64,000 nt of DNA from Lewinellaceae bacterium (GTDB lineage Bacteria > Bacteroidota > Bacteroidia > Chitinophagales > Saprospiraceae), in assembly GCA_020636005.1 (NCBI GenBank), contig JACJYR010000003.1, positions 186,001 to 250,000 of the forward strand, written 5' to 3'. The position numbers and the translations under genes are program-made. Positions 42,908 through 51,326 of the stretch are shown here, in pieces. The notes beneath the pieces are model-generated. The model searched no databases. It was not told the DNA's origin and saw nothing but the letters and a program-made list of their open reading frames with translations. The stretch's first letter is position 1; each line of letters begins with the position of its first letter.

Positions 42908-43203
42908 TTTAAAGGTTTTTTTAATTCTATTGATGAATGTTTTACAGGCTCAAAACTATAGGGATGATCCGTATGCCATTATGGGAATTGGAGTGAAGCG
43001 TCCTGTGGGCAAGGTGAAGTCTCTTTAGAGGCAGGTAAAGTGATTGGAGGGCAATTGGAATAGAAATCCGGGAAGGTATTGGGTAAGAAAGGACTTCACA
43101 TCCCGAAAAAGAAGTTTTACATCCGTCCCAGGTCAATTCACCTTGATTTCACCAGTTATGCTTCGAAGCTTTTCTTAATTTTGTATGCCTGTAATCAATA
43201 GAT

Positions 43204-44232
43204 ATGGAAAAAAATAAAACTCAAATAATCATCTTAGGGGCACTGGCAGTTACTATTTTGATGAACTTTCAGCGTGTACTTTTGGTATTAGCAGCCCAAG
43301 ATAAATTTACGGAACTCTTTGGATTCACAATAGAAGCAATCGTCTTAAGGGTGATTATCTTTTTTATCTATGCTTACTTATTGTTGAGTTTTAATATCAT
43401 CTGGAAAGATAAATGGGAAGTATCTCGCTTTGTTAGTTTTACCATTAATTTGGGACTTTTCGTTTTGACGGTAATTGTAACCACGAGATTAATGGCATAT
43501 CTTTTAACCAATTCTTTAGAAAAAGGACAGATTTTTATAGTAACATTCACTAATTTTCTAATTGTACATCCAATATTATTGTTATTAGCGAGTTTTATCA
43601 AACTAAGTTTTCAACAACAACAAATCATCCTGGAAAAGGAACAGGCAAAACAAAGTGCCCTACAGCATCAGTTAGAAGCTTTACGTTCCCAGATCAACCC
43701 CCACTTTTTGTTTAATGCTTTAAATTCGCTTACGGTATTGATTCGCAATGAATCCGATCGTGCTTTACCGTTTGTGGATCAATTATCCTGGCTTTTACGG
43801 GCTACTTTGCTAAGAAGCGAAGATGACTTCATTTCGATTCAACATGAATTGGAATACCTGGAAAGCTACATTTTTCTACAGAAAGAACGGTTTGGTGAAA
43901 AATTCAAGGTCGATGTTCAAATTCCCGAAAATTGGAAAAAGGAGTTAATTCCTTCTTTTTCGTTACAACTATTGGCAGAAAATGCCATTAAACATAATGT
44001 CGTTTCAACCAATCAACCACTCTTATTAGATATCTATCCGAATGGAGAATACCTAATCATTCGAAATCAGATTCATAAAAGAAGAGATGCAACCGAAGGC
44101 ACAGGATTAGGCTTACTCAATTTGTCCGTCCGATTTAAACTTTTAAAAAAGAGAGACATTCAAATAAATCAGGACGAAAACTATTTTACCGTAAAATTAC
44201 CCATACTGAAAAATGAAAGCTATAATCATTGA
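43204..44232 (+). CDS. LytS-type sensor histidine kinase
   Basis: A 342-aa inner-membrane kinase with four hydrophobic segments in residues 8-135 and no extracellular sensor domain of note. A short coiled segment leads into the His_kinase motif QINPHFLFNALNSL with phospho-acceptor His167. The ATPase part has the N-box LAENAIKHN and G-box GTGLGLLNL. It overlaps the regulator gene by 20 bp, so the two are cotranslated as a two-component pair. The stimulus is unknown. Confidence 0.88.
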   Translation: MEKNKTQIIILGALAVTILMNFQRVLLVLAAQDKFTELFGFTIEAIVLRVIIFFIYAYLLLSFNIIWKDKWEVSRFVSFTINLGLFVLTVIVTTRLMAYLLTNSLEKGQIFIVTFTNFLIVHPILLLLASFIKLSFQQQQIILEKEQAKQSALQHQLEALRSQINPHFLFNALNSLTVLIRNESDRALPFVDQLSWLLRATLLRSEDDFISIQHELEYLESYIFLQKERFGEKFKVDVQIPENWKKELIPSFSLQLLAENAIKHNVVSTNQPLLLDIYPNGEYLIIRNQIHKRRDATEGTGLGLLNLSVRFKLLKKRDIQINQDENYFTVKLPILKNESYNH

Positions 44233-44995
44233 AGACGAGCAATCAGCGGCAGATAACCTGAGGTTCTTACTACAGTCTGTAGCACCTGGTATCCAAATTA
44301 TGGAATCGATCGAAACCGTATCGGATGCTATTGCTTTTTTTAAAGAGAACAGAGCGTACGATCTTGTTTTTATGGATATCCATCTGGCAGATGGAAACTC
44401 TTTCGAGATCATAAAGGAAGTGGAACCGATAGCCCCTATTATTTTTACAACTGCGTATGACCAATATGCCATACAGGCTTTTAAATTAAACAGCATCGAT
44501 TATTTGTTGAAACCGATACGGGAAGCAGAACTAAAAAATGCTATACACAAATTTAAAGACAAACACCGGAAAACGCTTGTTTCTACTCAACAAATAGAAG
44601 CGCTGATGAACCTGGTAAATAGTCCGAAAAAGACATTTCGAAATTCATTTCTGGTTCAAAAGAAGGATACATTCATCCCTATTCCGTCCATTGACTTTGC
44701 TTTCTTTTTCATCCAGGATGGGATTGTAAGAGGTACGACCAATGATAATCAGACTTACGGCTTTACTGAGAAGTTGGAGGATTTGGAGAACGACTTAGAT
44801 CCGGAATTGTTTTTCCGGGCCAATCGGCAATATTTGATCCGGCGGTCTGCTATCAAGTCCCTTCAAACTTACTTTAACGGCAGATTGGTCGTCAACCTAC
44901 AGCCCCAGGAAAAGGACAAAATTGTTGTTAGTAAAGCCACTGCCTCCAGGTTAAAGGCATGGTTGAGTGATGCAAAAAATGTTAATTCTTACTGA
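44213..44995 (+). CDS. LytTR-type response regulator
   Basis: A 260-aa regulator: receiver domain 1-120 with acidic pair E7-D8, phospho-acceptor Asp55 (LVFMDIHLADG), Thr in IFTTAYDQYA and Lys105-like in LLKPIRE. The C-terminal LytTR DNA-binding domain follows (FLVQKKDTFIPIP, FFRANRQYLIRRSAIKSL). Its gene starts inside the kinase gene. Targets are not evident; the adjacent secreted-hydrolase block is a candidate. Confidence 0.9.
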   Translation: MKAIIIEDEQSAADNLRFLLQSVAPGIQIMESIETVSDAIAFFKENRAYDLVFMDIHLADGNSFEIIKEVEPIAPIIFTTAYDQYAIQAFKLNSIDYLLKPIREAELKNAIHKFKDKHRKTLVSTQQIEALMNLVNSPKKTFRNSFLVQKKDTFIPIPSIDFAFFFIQDGIVRGTTNDNQTYGFTEKLEDLENDLDPELFFRANRQYLIRRSAIKSLQTYFNGRLVVNLQPQEKDKIVVSKATASRLKAWLSDAKNVNSY

Positions 44996-45542
44996 GAAGT
45001 GTAATAGCCCGCATTTGATCTTACATATACAAGCCCAAAAGACAATAAAAAAGGACAAACATAGACGTCCAGTCAGGTAGGTAATCTAGGAAGAACCGTT
45101 AAATTAAAGGAATGAAATCAGACTTCCTACAATCGAGTAGGGAAAGGTGAACAATGATAATATGGATTGGCCACTCCTGCCCTCTCACACCACTGCCGAA
45201 TGCTTTCGGGATACGGGCCACGTAAACGGTGGTTCATGGAACAACTTCACTTTTCTACTTTGCAGGGGCCTGGTCTTGTGGCCGTACTTGAACCTAGCGA
45301 ATCAAATTGTCTTTCCGCTTTTCCATGTGAAAAGTTTTGTCCTGTCTTCCCCGTGCCAGTTCGTCGCACTGGTATCAGCTTTTCGGCTTCCGCTCCGGTG
45401 AAAGAGCCGGGCAGATTGAAGACTGTTCCATGTTCTGCCCTTCACAGACCAGTATCATAACCGGCCGCTACTGTCGTGCCACCTAGCCGGCGCATCCATG
45501 CCTCTTTTACGGTTTCCCAATGTATAGGTACAGGTGCATCCC
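44996..45542. other. Non-coding stretch before the hydrolase fragment
   Basis: No gene with support; frames are short, out of register and without homology. The composition shifts from AT-rich to mixed at about 45.2 kb, which may mark a junction. Confidence 0.4.
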
Positions 45543-45701
45543 TACAGCATTGCGGAAACGGTGATGAACAAGGATTTGAGATTTGAACCAGGTACCGACT
45601 ATCAATATTCCAACTCAAATTATCTTCTTCTCGGCTTGATAGCAAAAGAAGCCACGGGCAAAGAACTGGACAAACTACTTGATGAAAAACTGTCCAACAT
45701 T
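45543..45701 (+). pseudogene. Fragment of a serine beta-lactamase-like hydrolase
   Basis: About 50 residues, IAETVMNKDLRFEPGTDYQY through SNSNYLLLGLIAKEATGKEL, match the middle of class C beta-lactamase/D-Ala-D-Ala peptidase-type proteins, including the YxN motif (Y-S-N). The Ser-x-x-Lys part upstream and the C-terminal half are missing, and the sequence turns unrelated after DEKLSNIG. A remnant rather than a gene. Confidence 0.75.
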
Positions 45702-45763
45702 GGGGACAGGTGCAAATTAAGCCACTTTTCTTGGTTTAGCAAACTACTGCTCCACCCACCATT

Positions 45764-47227
45764 TCACAGCGAATATCTCAAACCTAACTCCAAATTCAAT
45801 AGGTTTGGCCGCATCCGGATGTTCTGCTCCCGGCTCCAGTTGGAGAGGCTTTTCTGAAACTGGATGCCAGTCGTTATACCCATGTTTTTGGTTATTGAAA
45901 AGGTCAGCCGGCCTGCGAGCAGGGCGTGCAGTTTGCCCTGGGTGGACAGGAAGCTGGTGCTTGTGCCGTCGTAATCCAATAGTTCGCCTTCGTACAGGGT
46001 ACGCCCGTTGTTTTTTGAAAAAACAGTAATTGCGCCGCCCAACATCACGTCCGCCTGCCATTTTTTGGAAGCCCACGTCTTGCCAACTGCGAAAGGTATT
46101 TGGTACAGCCGTACGCTGTTGTGATGGCATACCACCCGCCTGGCAGGAACGTTAAGCTCGACGTCTCCCCGCACCTCCTGCGCTTCTCCGGTCAGCGTGT
46201 TGACCCGCACTTCCAAAACGGTATCCATCAGCGTGACTTTGTAATCGTTCAAATCCTGGCTCAACTCAAAACGGCTTTCCATCTGCTGCACCTGCATACC
46301 GATGGCCAGGGTAAAGTTGTTTTTGAGGGTATGAACGTAGCTTAAGCCGGTGTGGAACGAAACGGTCGTTTTTTCAAAATCATGGCGTTCAGGCTTGTTG
46401 CTGCCATACCCCATGCCCCATGCCGTGGCACCTCCCAGCAGGAATATCCGGCCTTTGCCTTTGCGGGTTGGGGATTTTTCCGGTTCCGCAACCGGAATTT
46501 CAAGGAGCCCGGGTCTCGCTTTTTCGCCTTCCACAAAAAACGTCCTGAACGGCAGCGCCTCAGCCGACACTGGTGATTGGCTTTCGACCGGGGCCTCGAA
46601 AGGAGGCTTCGCCTGTTCCACAGAAGTGGAAATAGTGCCCTTTGGCGCCAAACCTGCGTTTTCAGCATCCGTATTTTCAGCGCCCGTGGTCAATGCCTGT
46701 TTGGGTTGCCCGACCTTCGCTTCGGAAGAACCAGCATGGCGGTTTGGGGGATTTGTGCCGTTTGTAGCGTTTGCATCTCTGGTGGATTTATCCGCCGTCT
46801 CAGGGCTTGGGCTGATGGAAGAAGGACCGTTTTTGCCAGCTCCACGCCCGGTGTCCCGGGCAGTGGGAGGTGTCGCCGGATTTCCATCGGATCCGGAAGA
46901 CGGCGTTTCGGCAATGATTGGAGGATGCTGCATCTCCGGCCCGGCTGGCGCTTCGGCAGGCTGTTTTTGCGTAGCAACCGCATTTTCAAGAGCAAACCCA
47001 ACCTTCGTCTGGGTGCAATATTTTACCAATAAAATCAGGATAGCCAACAGGACAACGGCAGCGGCTATTTTCCTGAAATTTCCGGGACGGCGGGGTGCTT
47101 TCCCCGATTCCAGGTCATCCATTTTTTTCAAAATACCTGCCTCCATGCGCTCCCAGTCTAATTCTGGCGGCAATGGAGGTTGACCGTCCGGCATGTGCAT
47201 TTTTGATTTGTCTTTATTAGAATCCAT
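45764..47227 (-). CDS. Sigma-linked membrane protein with C-terminal barrel-like domain
   Basis: A 487-aa protein. Residues 1-50 are cytoplasmic and contain LDWERMEAGILKKMDDLE, 53-70 is one membrane segment, 75-220 a low-complexity Pro/Ala/Ser-rich spacer, and about 250-487 resembles an outer-membrane beta-barrel (PorT-like: FLLGGATAWGMGYGSN, LSYVHTLKNNFTLAIGM, LLNLELGLRYSL). It overlaps the ECF sigma gene by 11 bp. The layout suits an anti-sigma-like protein bridging the envelope, but no ZAS or FecR motif is visible. Hypothetical with reasonable context. Confidence 0.65.
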   Translation of the reverse strand: MDSNKDKSKMHMPDGQPPLPPELDWERMEAGILKKMDDLESGKAPRRPGNFRKIAAAVVLLAILILLVKYCTQTKVGFALENAVATQKQPAEAPAGPEMQHPPIIAETPSSGSDGNPATPPTARDTGRGAGKNGPSSISPSPETADKSTRDANATNGTNPPNRHAGSSEAKVGQPKQALTTGAENTDAENAGLAPKGTISTSVEQAKPPFEAPVESQSPVSAEALPFRTFFVEGEKARPGLLEIPVAEPEKSPTRKGKGRIFLLGGATAWGMGYGSNKPERHDFEKTTVSFHTGLSYVHTLKNNFTLAIGMQVQQMESRFELSQDLNDYKVTLMDTVLEVRVNTLTGEAQEVRGDVELNVPARRVVCHHNSVRLYQIPFAVGKTWASKKWQADVMLGGAITVFSKNNGRTLYEGELLDYDGTSTSFLSTQGKLHALLAGRLTFSITKNMGITTGIQFQKSLSNWSREQNIRMRPNLLNLELGLRYSL

Positions 47228-47774
47228 TTGCCAATAATTTTTGACTGCCGTTATCGAATAGTTTTTTTCTCAGCCAGCTTTTCGCCCTCGACACTTGGGT
47301 GCGGGAATTTTCGATGCTGATATCCAACAAATCGCTCACTTCCTTGTGCGAATATTCGTCGATGACATGGAGCATGAAAATCTGGCGGTACGCTTCCGGC
47401 ATCATTTCGAGGTAGCCTTCGATTTCTTCCCTGCTCAGTTCGTGCAGCGGCAAAGCGTCGTCCGATTCGGTTTCTTTGACTACATCGAGCGGGACAATGA
47501 GCGCAGAAGACTTTTTCTTCCGATAGTGCTGCAGGCATTGGTTTATCACCAGCCGCCGCAGCCAGAACTTGAACTCGCCTTTCGATTGGTCAAAAGTGTG
47601 GATGCTCAAAAACGCCCTCGCAAATATTTCCTGGATGACGTCGGGGTGGTCGCTCTCATTGCCAACGTACCGCCGCACTACCGAATAAACATAGCCGATA
47701 CAGCTTTGGTACATCGTTTTGAAAGCGCCTTTTTCCCGTTTTTTTACCAATTCTATGATAGAGGAATCAACCAC
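47217..47774 (-). CDS. RNA polymerase ECF-type sigma factor
   Basis: Region 2 is seen in DVIQEIFARAFLSIHTFD and FKFWLRRLVINQCL, region 4 in LPEAYRQ-like MPEAYRQIFMLHVIDEYSHK and SDLLDISIENSRTQVSRAK. Start is uncertain: an ATG at 47855 or 47870 would add about 30 residues encoded by a terminator-like hairpin (47799-47825). A GTG at 47774 gives a standard N-terminus (VVDSSIIELVKKREKGAF) and is chosen. It lies in one unit between the repeat lipoprotein and the sigma-linked membrane protein. Confidence 0.82.
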   Translation of the reverse strand: MVDSSIIELVKKREKGAFKTMYQSCIGYVYSVVRRYVGNESDHPDVIQEIFARAFLSIHTFDQSKGEFKFWLRRLVINQCLQHYRKKKSSALIVPLDVVKETESDDALPLHELSREEIEGYLEMMPEAYRQIFMLHVIDEYSHKEVSDLLDISIENSRTQVSRAKSWLRKKLFDNGSQKLLANGF

Positions 47775-47798
47775 GAGCGGCTTTTTTTTTTGAAGAAA

Positions 47799-47825
47799 CC
47801 CGAAAACCCAGATAGGGTTTTCGGG
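47799..47825 (-). terminator. Terminator-like hairpin between lipoprotein and sigma genes
   Basis: CCCGAAAACCC and GGGTTTTCGGG pair perfectly over 11 bp with loop AGATA (plus-strand sense). On the minus strand TTTCTTC follows, a weak T-tract. It sits 30 bp after the lipoprotein stop, so it may attenuate transcription into the sigma gene. Confidence 0.5.
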
Positions 47826-47856
47826 CTTGGGTTTCTCAGAAAAAACGGTTTTCATA

Positions 47857-49110
47857 TCAGCAGCCATCAATGAATTGGCATACGTCGTTGTCGTTGTTGA
47901 AGGTCAATATGTTGCCGTCTTTGTCGGTCACGCTCACCGGGTAAATGATGTTGATTTTATCTATCTGGTTGGAATATGGGCCATAGACATTGTAGTACTC
48001 AAACATGTCATTGAGGTCGTACACCGTGCCTTCGGCCTCCACCTGCGTGGGGAAATTGATGAGGTAGCCACACTGGAACGGAGCCTGCCCCTGGTTGAAG
48101 TACAGCAGGACGTGGGCGGGGGTAGAACATGGGTCTGGCTCTTCAATCGTAACAAGACAAGGGAGAATTAACTGAATGAATTCCAGGTCATCATTAATGG
48201 TAACGACCTCTCCGTCCGCATCAACCAGGCTAAAAGGATATTGCACGGTGTAGTGTACTCCGCTCAGGATGAGCGCTGCTTCCTGGTTTGCATCTGCTAC
48301 CGTAATCAAGTCGCCATCATCAGTCACCACGTCATACGGATATTGGATGGCCAGCGACTCAAAATCACAGTTGGCACTATCTAGGTCGCTCAGGTCAATC
48401 GGAATTCCACCTTGAGTCCCTGGAGGTATGACACCGTCGCAAGCGTAGTACAGGTCAAAAAATCCGGCGGCGCTTTCGATAACGGTTTCATTGCCCTGTT
48501 CGTCCAAAACAGTTATCGGTAGGACAAAGGTCAGATTGGACGTGGTGGCAAGCAGGTCAATGAGTGCCGCTTCATTGTTCGCAGTATAGGTGTTTTCGTC
48601 TGCGTCTTCTACGTCAACGGGGTAAACCAGGTCAAAGCAGAGGTCCTCAAACAAGAATGCGGGTATCGGATATGTGCCATTGACACTGGTGGTATCCACC
48701 CAGCCGGTCGTAGGGATGCAGGAGGCGAACGCCACCCCCAGTTCAGTTTCGTCGTTGACCTGGCCCGTATTTCCGTCGCTGTCCGTAATGGACAGTGGGA
48801 AGACGATGTCAACCACCGGGTCGGCAGCCGTGCTGTCGGTGGCTGCCTCGAATTCGGCTTCGGTGTTGATTTCCACGGTTGCACCCGATTCGGTCAGCAA
48901 ACTGAATGGGAAATTGATGGTAATACAACCGAGGTCGAGGCCCCCGGAGGGGTTGCCAACCATTGCAAATATAAGGGAATTCACCACCACCGTGTCCGGC
49001 TGGTAGCCGGGGTCGCCCGGAATGACTTCATCAATGTTATCCTTGTTACAGGCAGTGAGAAACAGGATAGCGAAAAGGAAAAGGGCAATTTTTTTAGTTA
49101 GAAAATTCAT
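47857..49110 (-). CDS. Lipoprotein with eight internal repeats of unknown family
   Basis: A 417-aa lipoprotein, signal MNFLTKKIALFLFAILFLTAC with Cys21. From residue 63 on I count eight units of about 35-60 residues following hxYPhxhxDxDGxxhxhxxxxE, e.g. IVFPLSITDSDGNTGQVND, VQYPFSLVDADGEVVTIND, IIYPVSVTDKDGNILTFNN, many ending in a Cys. The pattern suggests Ig-like or beta-sandwich repeats with acidic calcium-type loops. No named family comes to mind. Encoded at the head of a unit with an ECF sigma factor and a membrane protein, so it may be a surface component under that system. Confidence 0.72.
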   Translation of the reverse strand: MNFLTKKIALFLFAILFLTACNKDNIDEVIPGDPGYQPDTVVVNSLIFAMVGNPSGGLDLGCITINFPFSLLTESGATVEINTEAEFEAATDSTAADPVVDIVFPLSITDSDGNTGQVNDETELGVAFASCIPTTGWVDTTSVNGTYPIPAFLFEDLCFDLVYPVDVEDADENTYTANNEAALIDLLATTSNLTFVLPITVLDEQGNETVIESAAGFFDLYYACDGVIPPGTQGGIPIDLSDLDSANCDFESLAIQYPYDVVTDDGDLITVADANQEAALILSGVHYTVQYPFSLVDADGEVVTINDDLEFIQLILPCLVTIEEPDPCSTPAHVLLYFNQGQAPFQCGYLINFPTQVEAEGTVYDLNDMFEYYNVYGPYSNQIDKINIIYPVSVTDKDGNILTFNNDNDVCQFIDGC

Positions 49111-49707
49111 GACATTTTTTTGATTAGTTAGAAAAATTGGTTGTTGAATTGTTTTCCGCACGGATACAACAACCATATGCAGGGGGCGGGGAGAACGTTA
49201 CACCGGGGCTGACTTTTTTGAAAAAAATTTTTGGAGGGTTCAGTTTGAAGGCTTCGCTGCTTGGTGCGCAGGTAGGAATTGGCCGGTTTTATTGGCTTTA
49301 GAGGGTTGGCCATCAAGTATATTGTAATGGTGGAGGCCAATTGAAAACAACCCGCCGCCCGGAAGCATCATCGCCCGGACATGCGCAGCATAGGCATAGT
49401 CTTCCACGATATGATTAAATTTAATTGAAAAAAAACTATTCCCGATGTAATGATTTGAAGCGCCTCTGCATACTGTAAGTAATTGGTTCAGGTAACCTTT
49501 AATGCCAATCATTCAAACCAAAAAAAACCAATCAAGATCCAATGCCACAGCCGTTTTTGCGCCATTCGGCAACTGCATTTTTTTAAAAAAATCCAATACA
49601 AAAAGAACGTTTAACCTGTACTGTGCCAACCTGTGCGAGCAGATTCGGTAATGGGAAACCCCATGCCCGGCTGTGGGTGAGGCCGTACATCAAAAGATTA
49701 AATTATC
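49111..49707. other. Divergent non-coding stretch
   Basis: No gene supported. An inverted repeat GGTTGTTG/CAACAACC (about 49139-49173) lies in the leader of the lipoprotein gene. The rest is AT-rich spacer up to the OMP gene; no clear promoter identified. Confidence 0.45.
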
Positions 49708-50313
49708 ATGAAAAATCTAATCATCCTGACCGCCCTGCTTCTCGTTTCCTCCGTGAGCCTCCATGCCCAATGCGCCCCAAAAGCAAAGCGTTGCTCGCTC
49801 AAGCCCGTCCGGACCCTCGCCAAGGGACAGATAGACCTCCAAGTGGGCTATGGGCTTTTAACAACGGCCAAGCTGCTGGACAAGGCCACCACCCTCACGC
49901 CCCCCATCAGCATCCGGGCTGCCCGCATGATGGGCAAACGCTTTTCGCTGGGGGCGGCCTACACCTATGCCTCGCACCAAAGCAAGCCTTACGTCATCAG
50001 CGACGGCATGGAGCAGCGCCTGACCAACTCTACGCACGCTATCGTGTTGCGGCCAGCCTTCCACTTCACTTCTTTGAAAAACGCCGACCTCTACGGCGGC
50101 ATTCAAGTCGGCGTCTATCTGGAGAGCTTCTCCGTTGACAATGGCGACTTCGACCATTGGGTCAACCACAAGGGCCTCAGTCCACGGCAGACAAAAGGCG
50201 TTTATACCGCTTTCATCGGTGGCCGCTATTTCGTGAGCAAACGGTTGAGTTTGTTTGGGGAAATCGGGTTTACCAATGCCTTGATGACGGTGGGAGCCGG
50301 GTATAGGATTTGA
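49708..50313 (+). CDS. Small outer-membrane beta-barrel-like protein
   Basis: A 201-aa exported protein; signal peptide MKNLIILTALLLVSSVSLHAQ. Alternating hydrophobic strands typical of 8-strand barrels follow: IDLQVGYGLL, FSLGAAYTYAS, IVLRPAFHFTSL, LYGGIQVGVYLE, TAFIGGRYFV, LSLFGEIGFTNALMTVGAGYRI. It has no known enzyme motif. It is monocistronic and convergent with the Crp-family gene. Confidence 0.75.
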   Translation: MKNLIILTALLLVSSVSLHAQCAPKAKRCSLKPVRTLAKGQIDLQVGYGLLTTAKLLDKATTLTPPISIRAARMMGKRFSLGAAYTYASHQSKPYVISDGMEQRLTNSTHAIVLRPAFHFTSLKNADLYGGIQVGVYLESFSVDNGDFDHWVNHKGLSPRQTKGVYTAFIGGRYFVSKRLSLFGEIGFTNALMTVGAGYRI

Positions 50314-50415
50314 ACTTAGAAGCCTGAGTTTTCAGCTTATGCCAGTTTCTGCCCTGGGTACAAAACGGATTTTGCCGGATTGCCTGGTTTCAAAACCTGT
50401 TTCTGACCTGCTGAT

Positions 50416-50991
50416 TTATTGCTTAGGCGCCCCCCGTTTCAACCTGCTCAAATGCACCGGTGTGATACCGAGGTAGGAAGCAATCATGTGCTGCGGCGCA
50501 CGGTTGTGGATGTTGGGAAACACCTCATCAATGGCATCGTAGCGCTCCTTCGGCGTACGGGCATACTGGTTGCGGAGGCGGTTGTCCTGGTAGATGAAGT
50601 AGTACTCGGCAATAAGCCGGCCCAAACGGTCGCCCTGGCTGAGGTTAGCATAGCCCCATTCGATGGCGCTGCGGGGCATGACGACCACCTCCGTTTCCTC
50701 GATAGCCTGCAAGGTGTACATCGAAGGTGTTTTCAGCATAAAACTGGAATAATCGGCGATGAACTGGTTTTCCATGGCAAAATGGATGGTGTGTTCCGTG
50801 CCGTTGTTGTCCAAAATAATGACCCGCAGGATGCCCCGGACGATGAAAAAAATCTCGTTCGGCACGGGGCCTGGGCGGCTGAGCGCTTCCTGTTTTTTGA
50901 AGGTTTTCAGGTGGCACATTTCCAGAAAAGCCTGCATCTCTTCTTCGGAAATGGCAATCATGTGGCGGATGGCGGTGGCGAGTTGGTGCAT
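50416..50991 (-). CDS. Crp/Fnr family transcriptional regulator
   Basis: A 191-aa regulator with a cNMP-binding-like jelly roll (residues about 15-120: FKKQEALSRPGPVPNEIFFIV, RGILRVIILDNNGTEHTIHF) and a C-terminal HTH (HMIASYLGITPVHLSRLKR). The cAMP phosphate-binding RxS signature is not evident, so the effector is unclear; no Fe-S cysteines. This is the common short Bacteroidota Crp type that acts on neighbouring or stress genes. Confidence 0.85.
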   Translation of the reverse strand: MHQLATAIRHMIAISEEEMQAFLEMCHLKTFKKQEALSRPGPVPNEIFFIVRGILRVIILDNNGTEHTIHFAMENQFIADYSSFMLKTPSMYTLQAIEETEVVVMPRSAIEWGYANLSQGDRLGRLIAEYYFIYQDNRLRNQYARTPKERYDAIDEVFPNIHNRAPQHMIASYLGITPVHLSRLKRGAPKQ

Positions 50992-51326
50992 TATTTCTTT
51001 TTGAAAAATTGTTTAAACAGTTGGAGGCAGCGGCTGTTTGGGGGTTTGTCAAAAAAATGGTCTATGACCGTCATGAAAATTATGTATCCCGCCAACAACC
51101 TCGTTGCAGGGTGGAGTGGTATCACCTCGTTGTTTTTCACAAAAAACGCTGCGGCCACGGTTTTTCAAAAAGCCTACCCACTGCCATGTTAACTGCATTT
51201 TAATTTTGTTTCCTACCCAAAGCAATTCAGGTCCAAGGTACTTACCTTGCTTTTTAAAACTGCCGCCAACTGCTTTGCCTGTTGTGTCAAAATGCTCGAA
51301 AGCGGCGCTTGTTTTTAAATTGCTGC
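50992..51326. other. Divergent non-coding stretch before the TPR-HTH gene
   Basis: Nothing with support; the two divergent regulator genes share this spacer. Short frames here have no homology. Confidence 0.4.

Noticed and set aside
49240..49512. 90-codon minus-strand frame
   Set aside because: No homology or start context; overlaps the leader of the lipoprotein gene.
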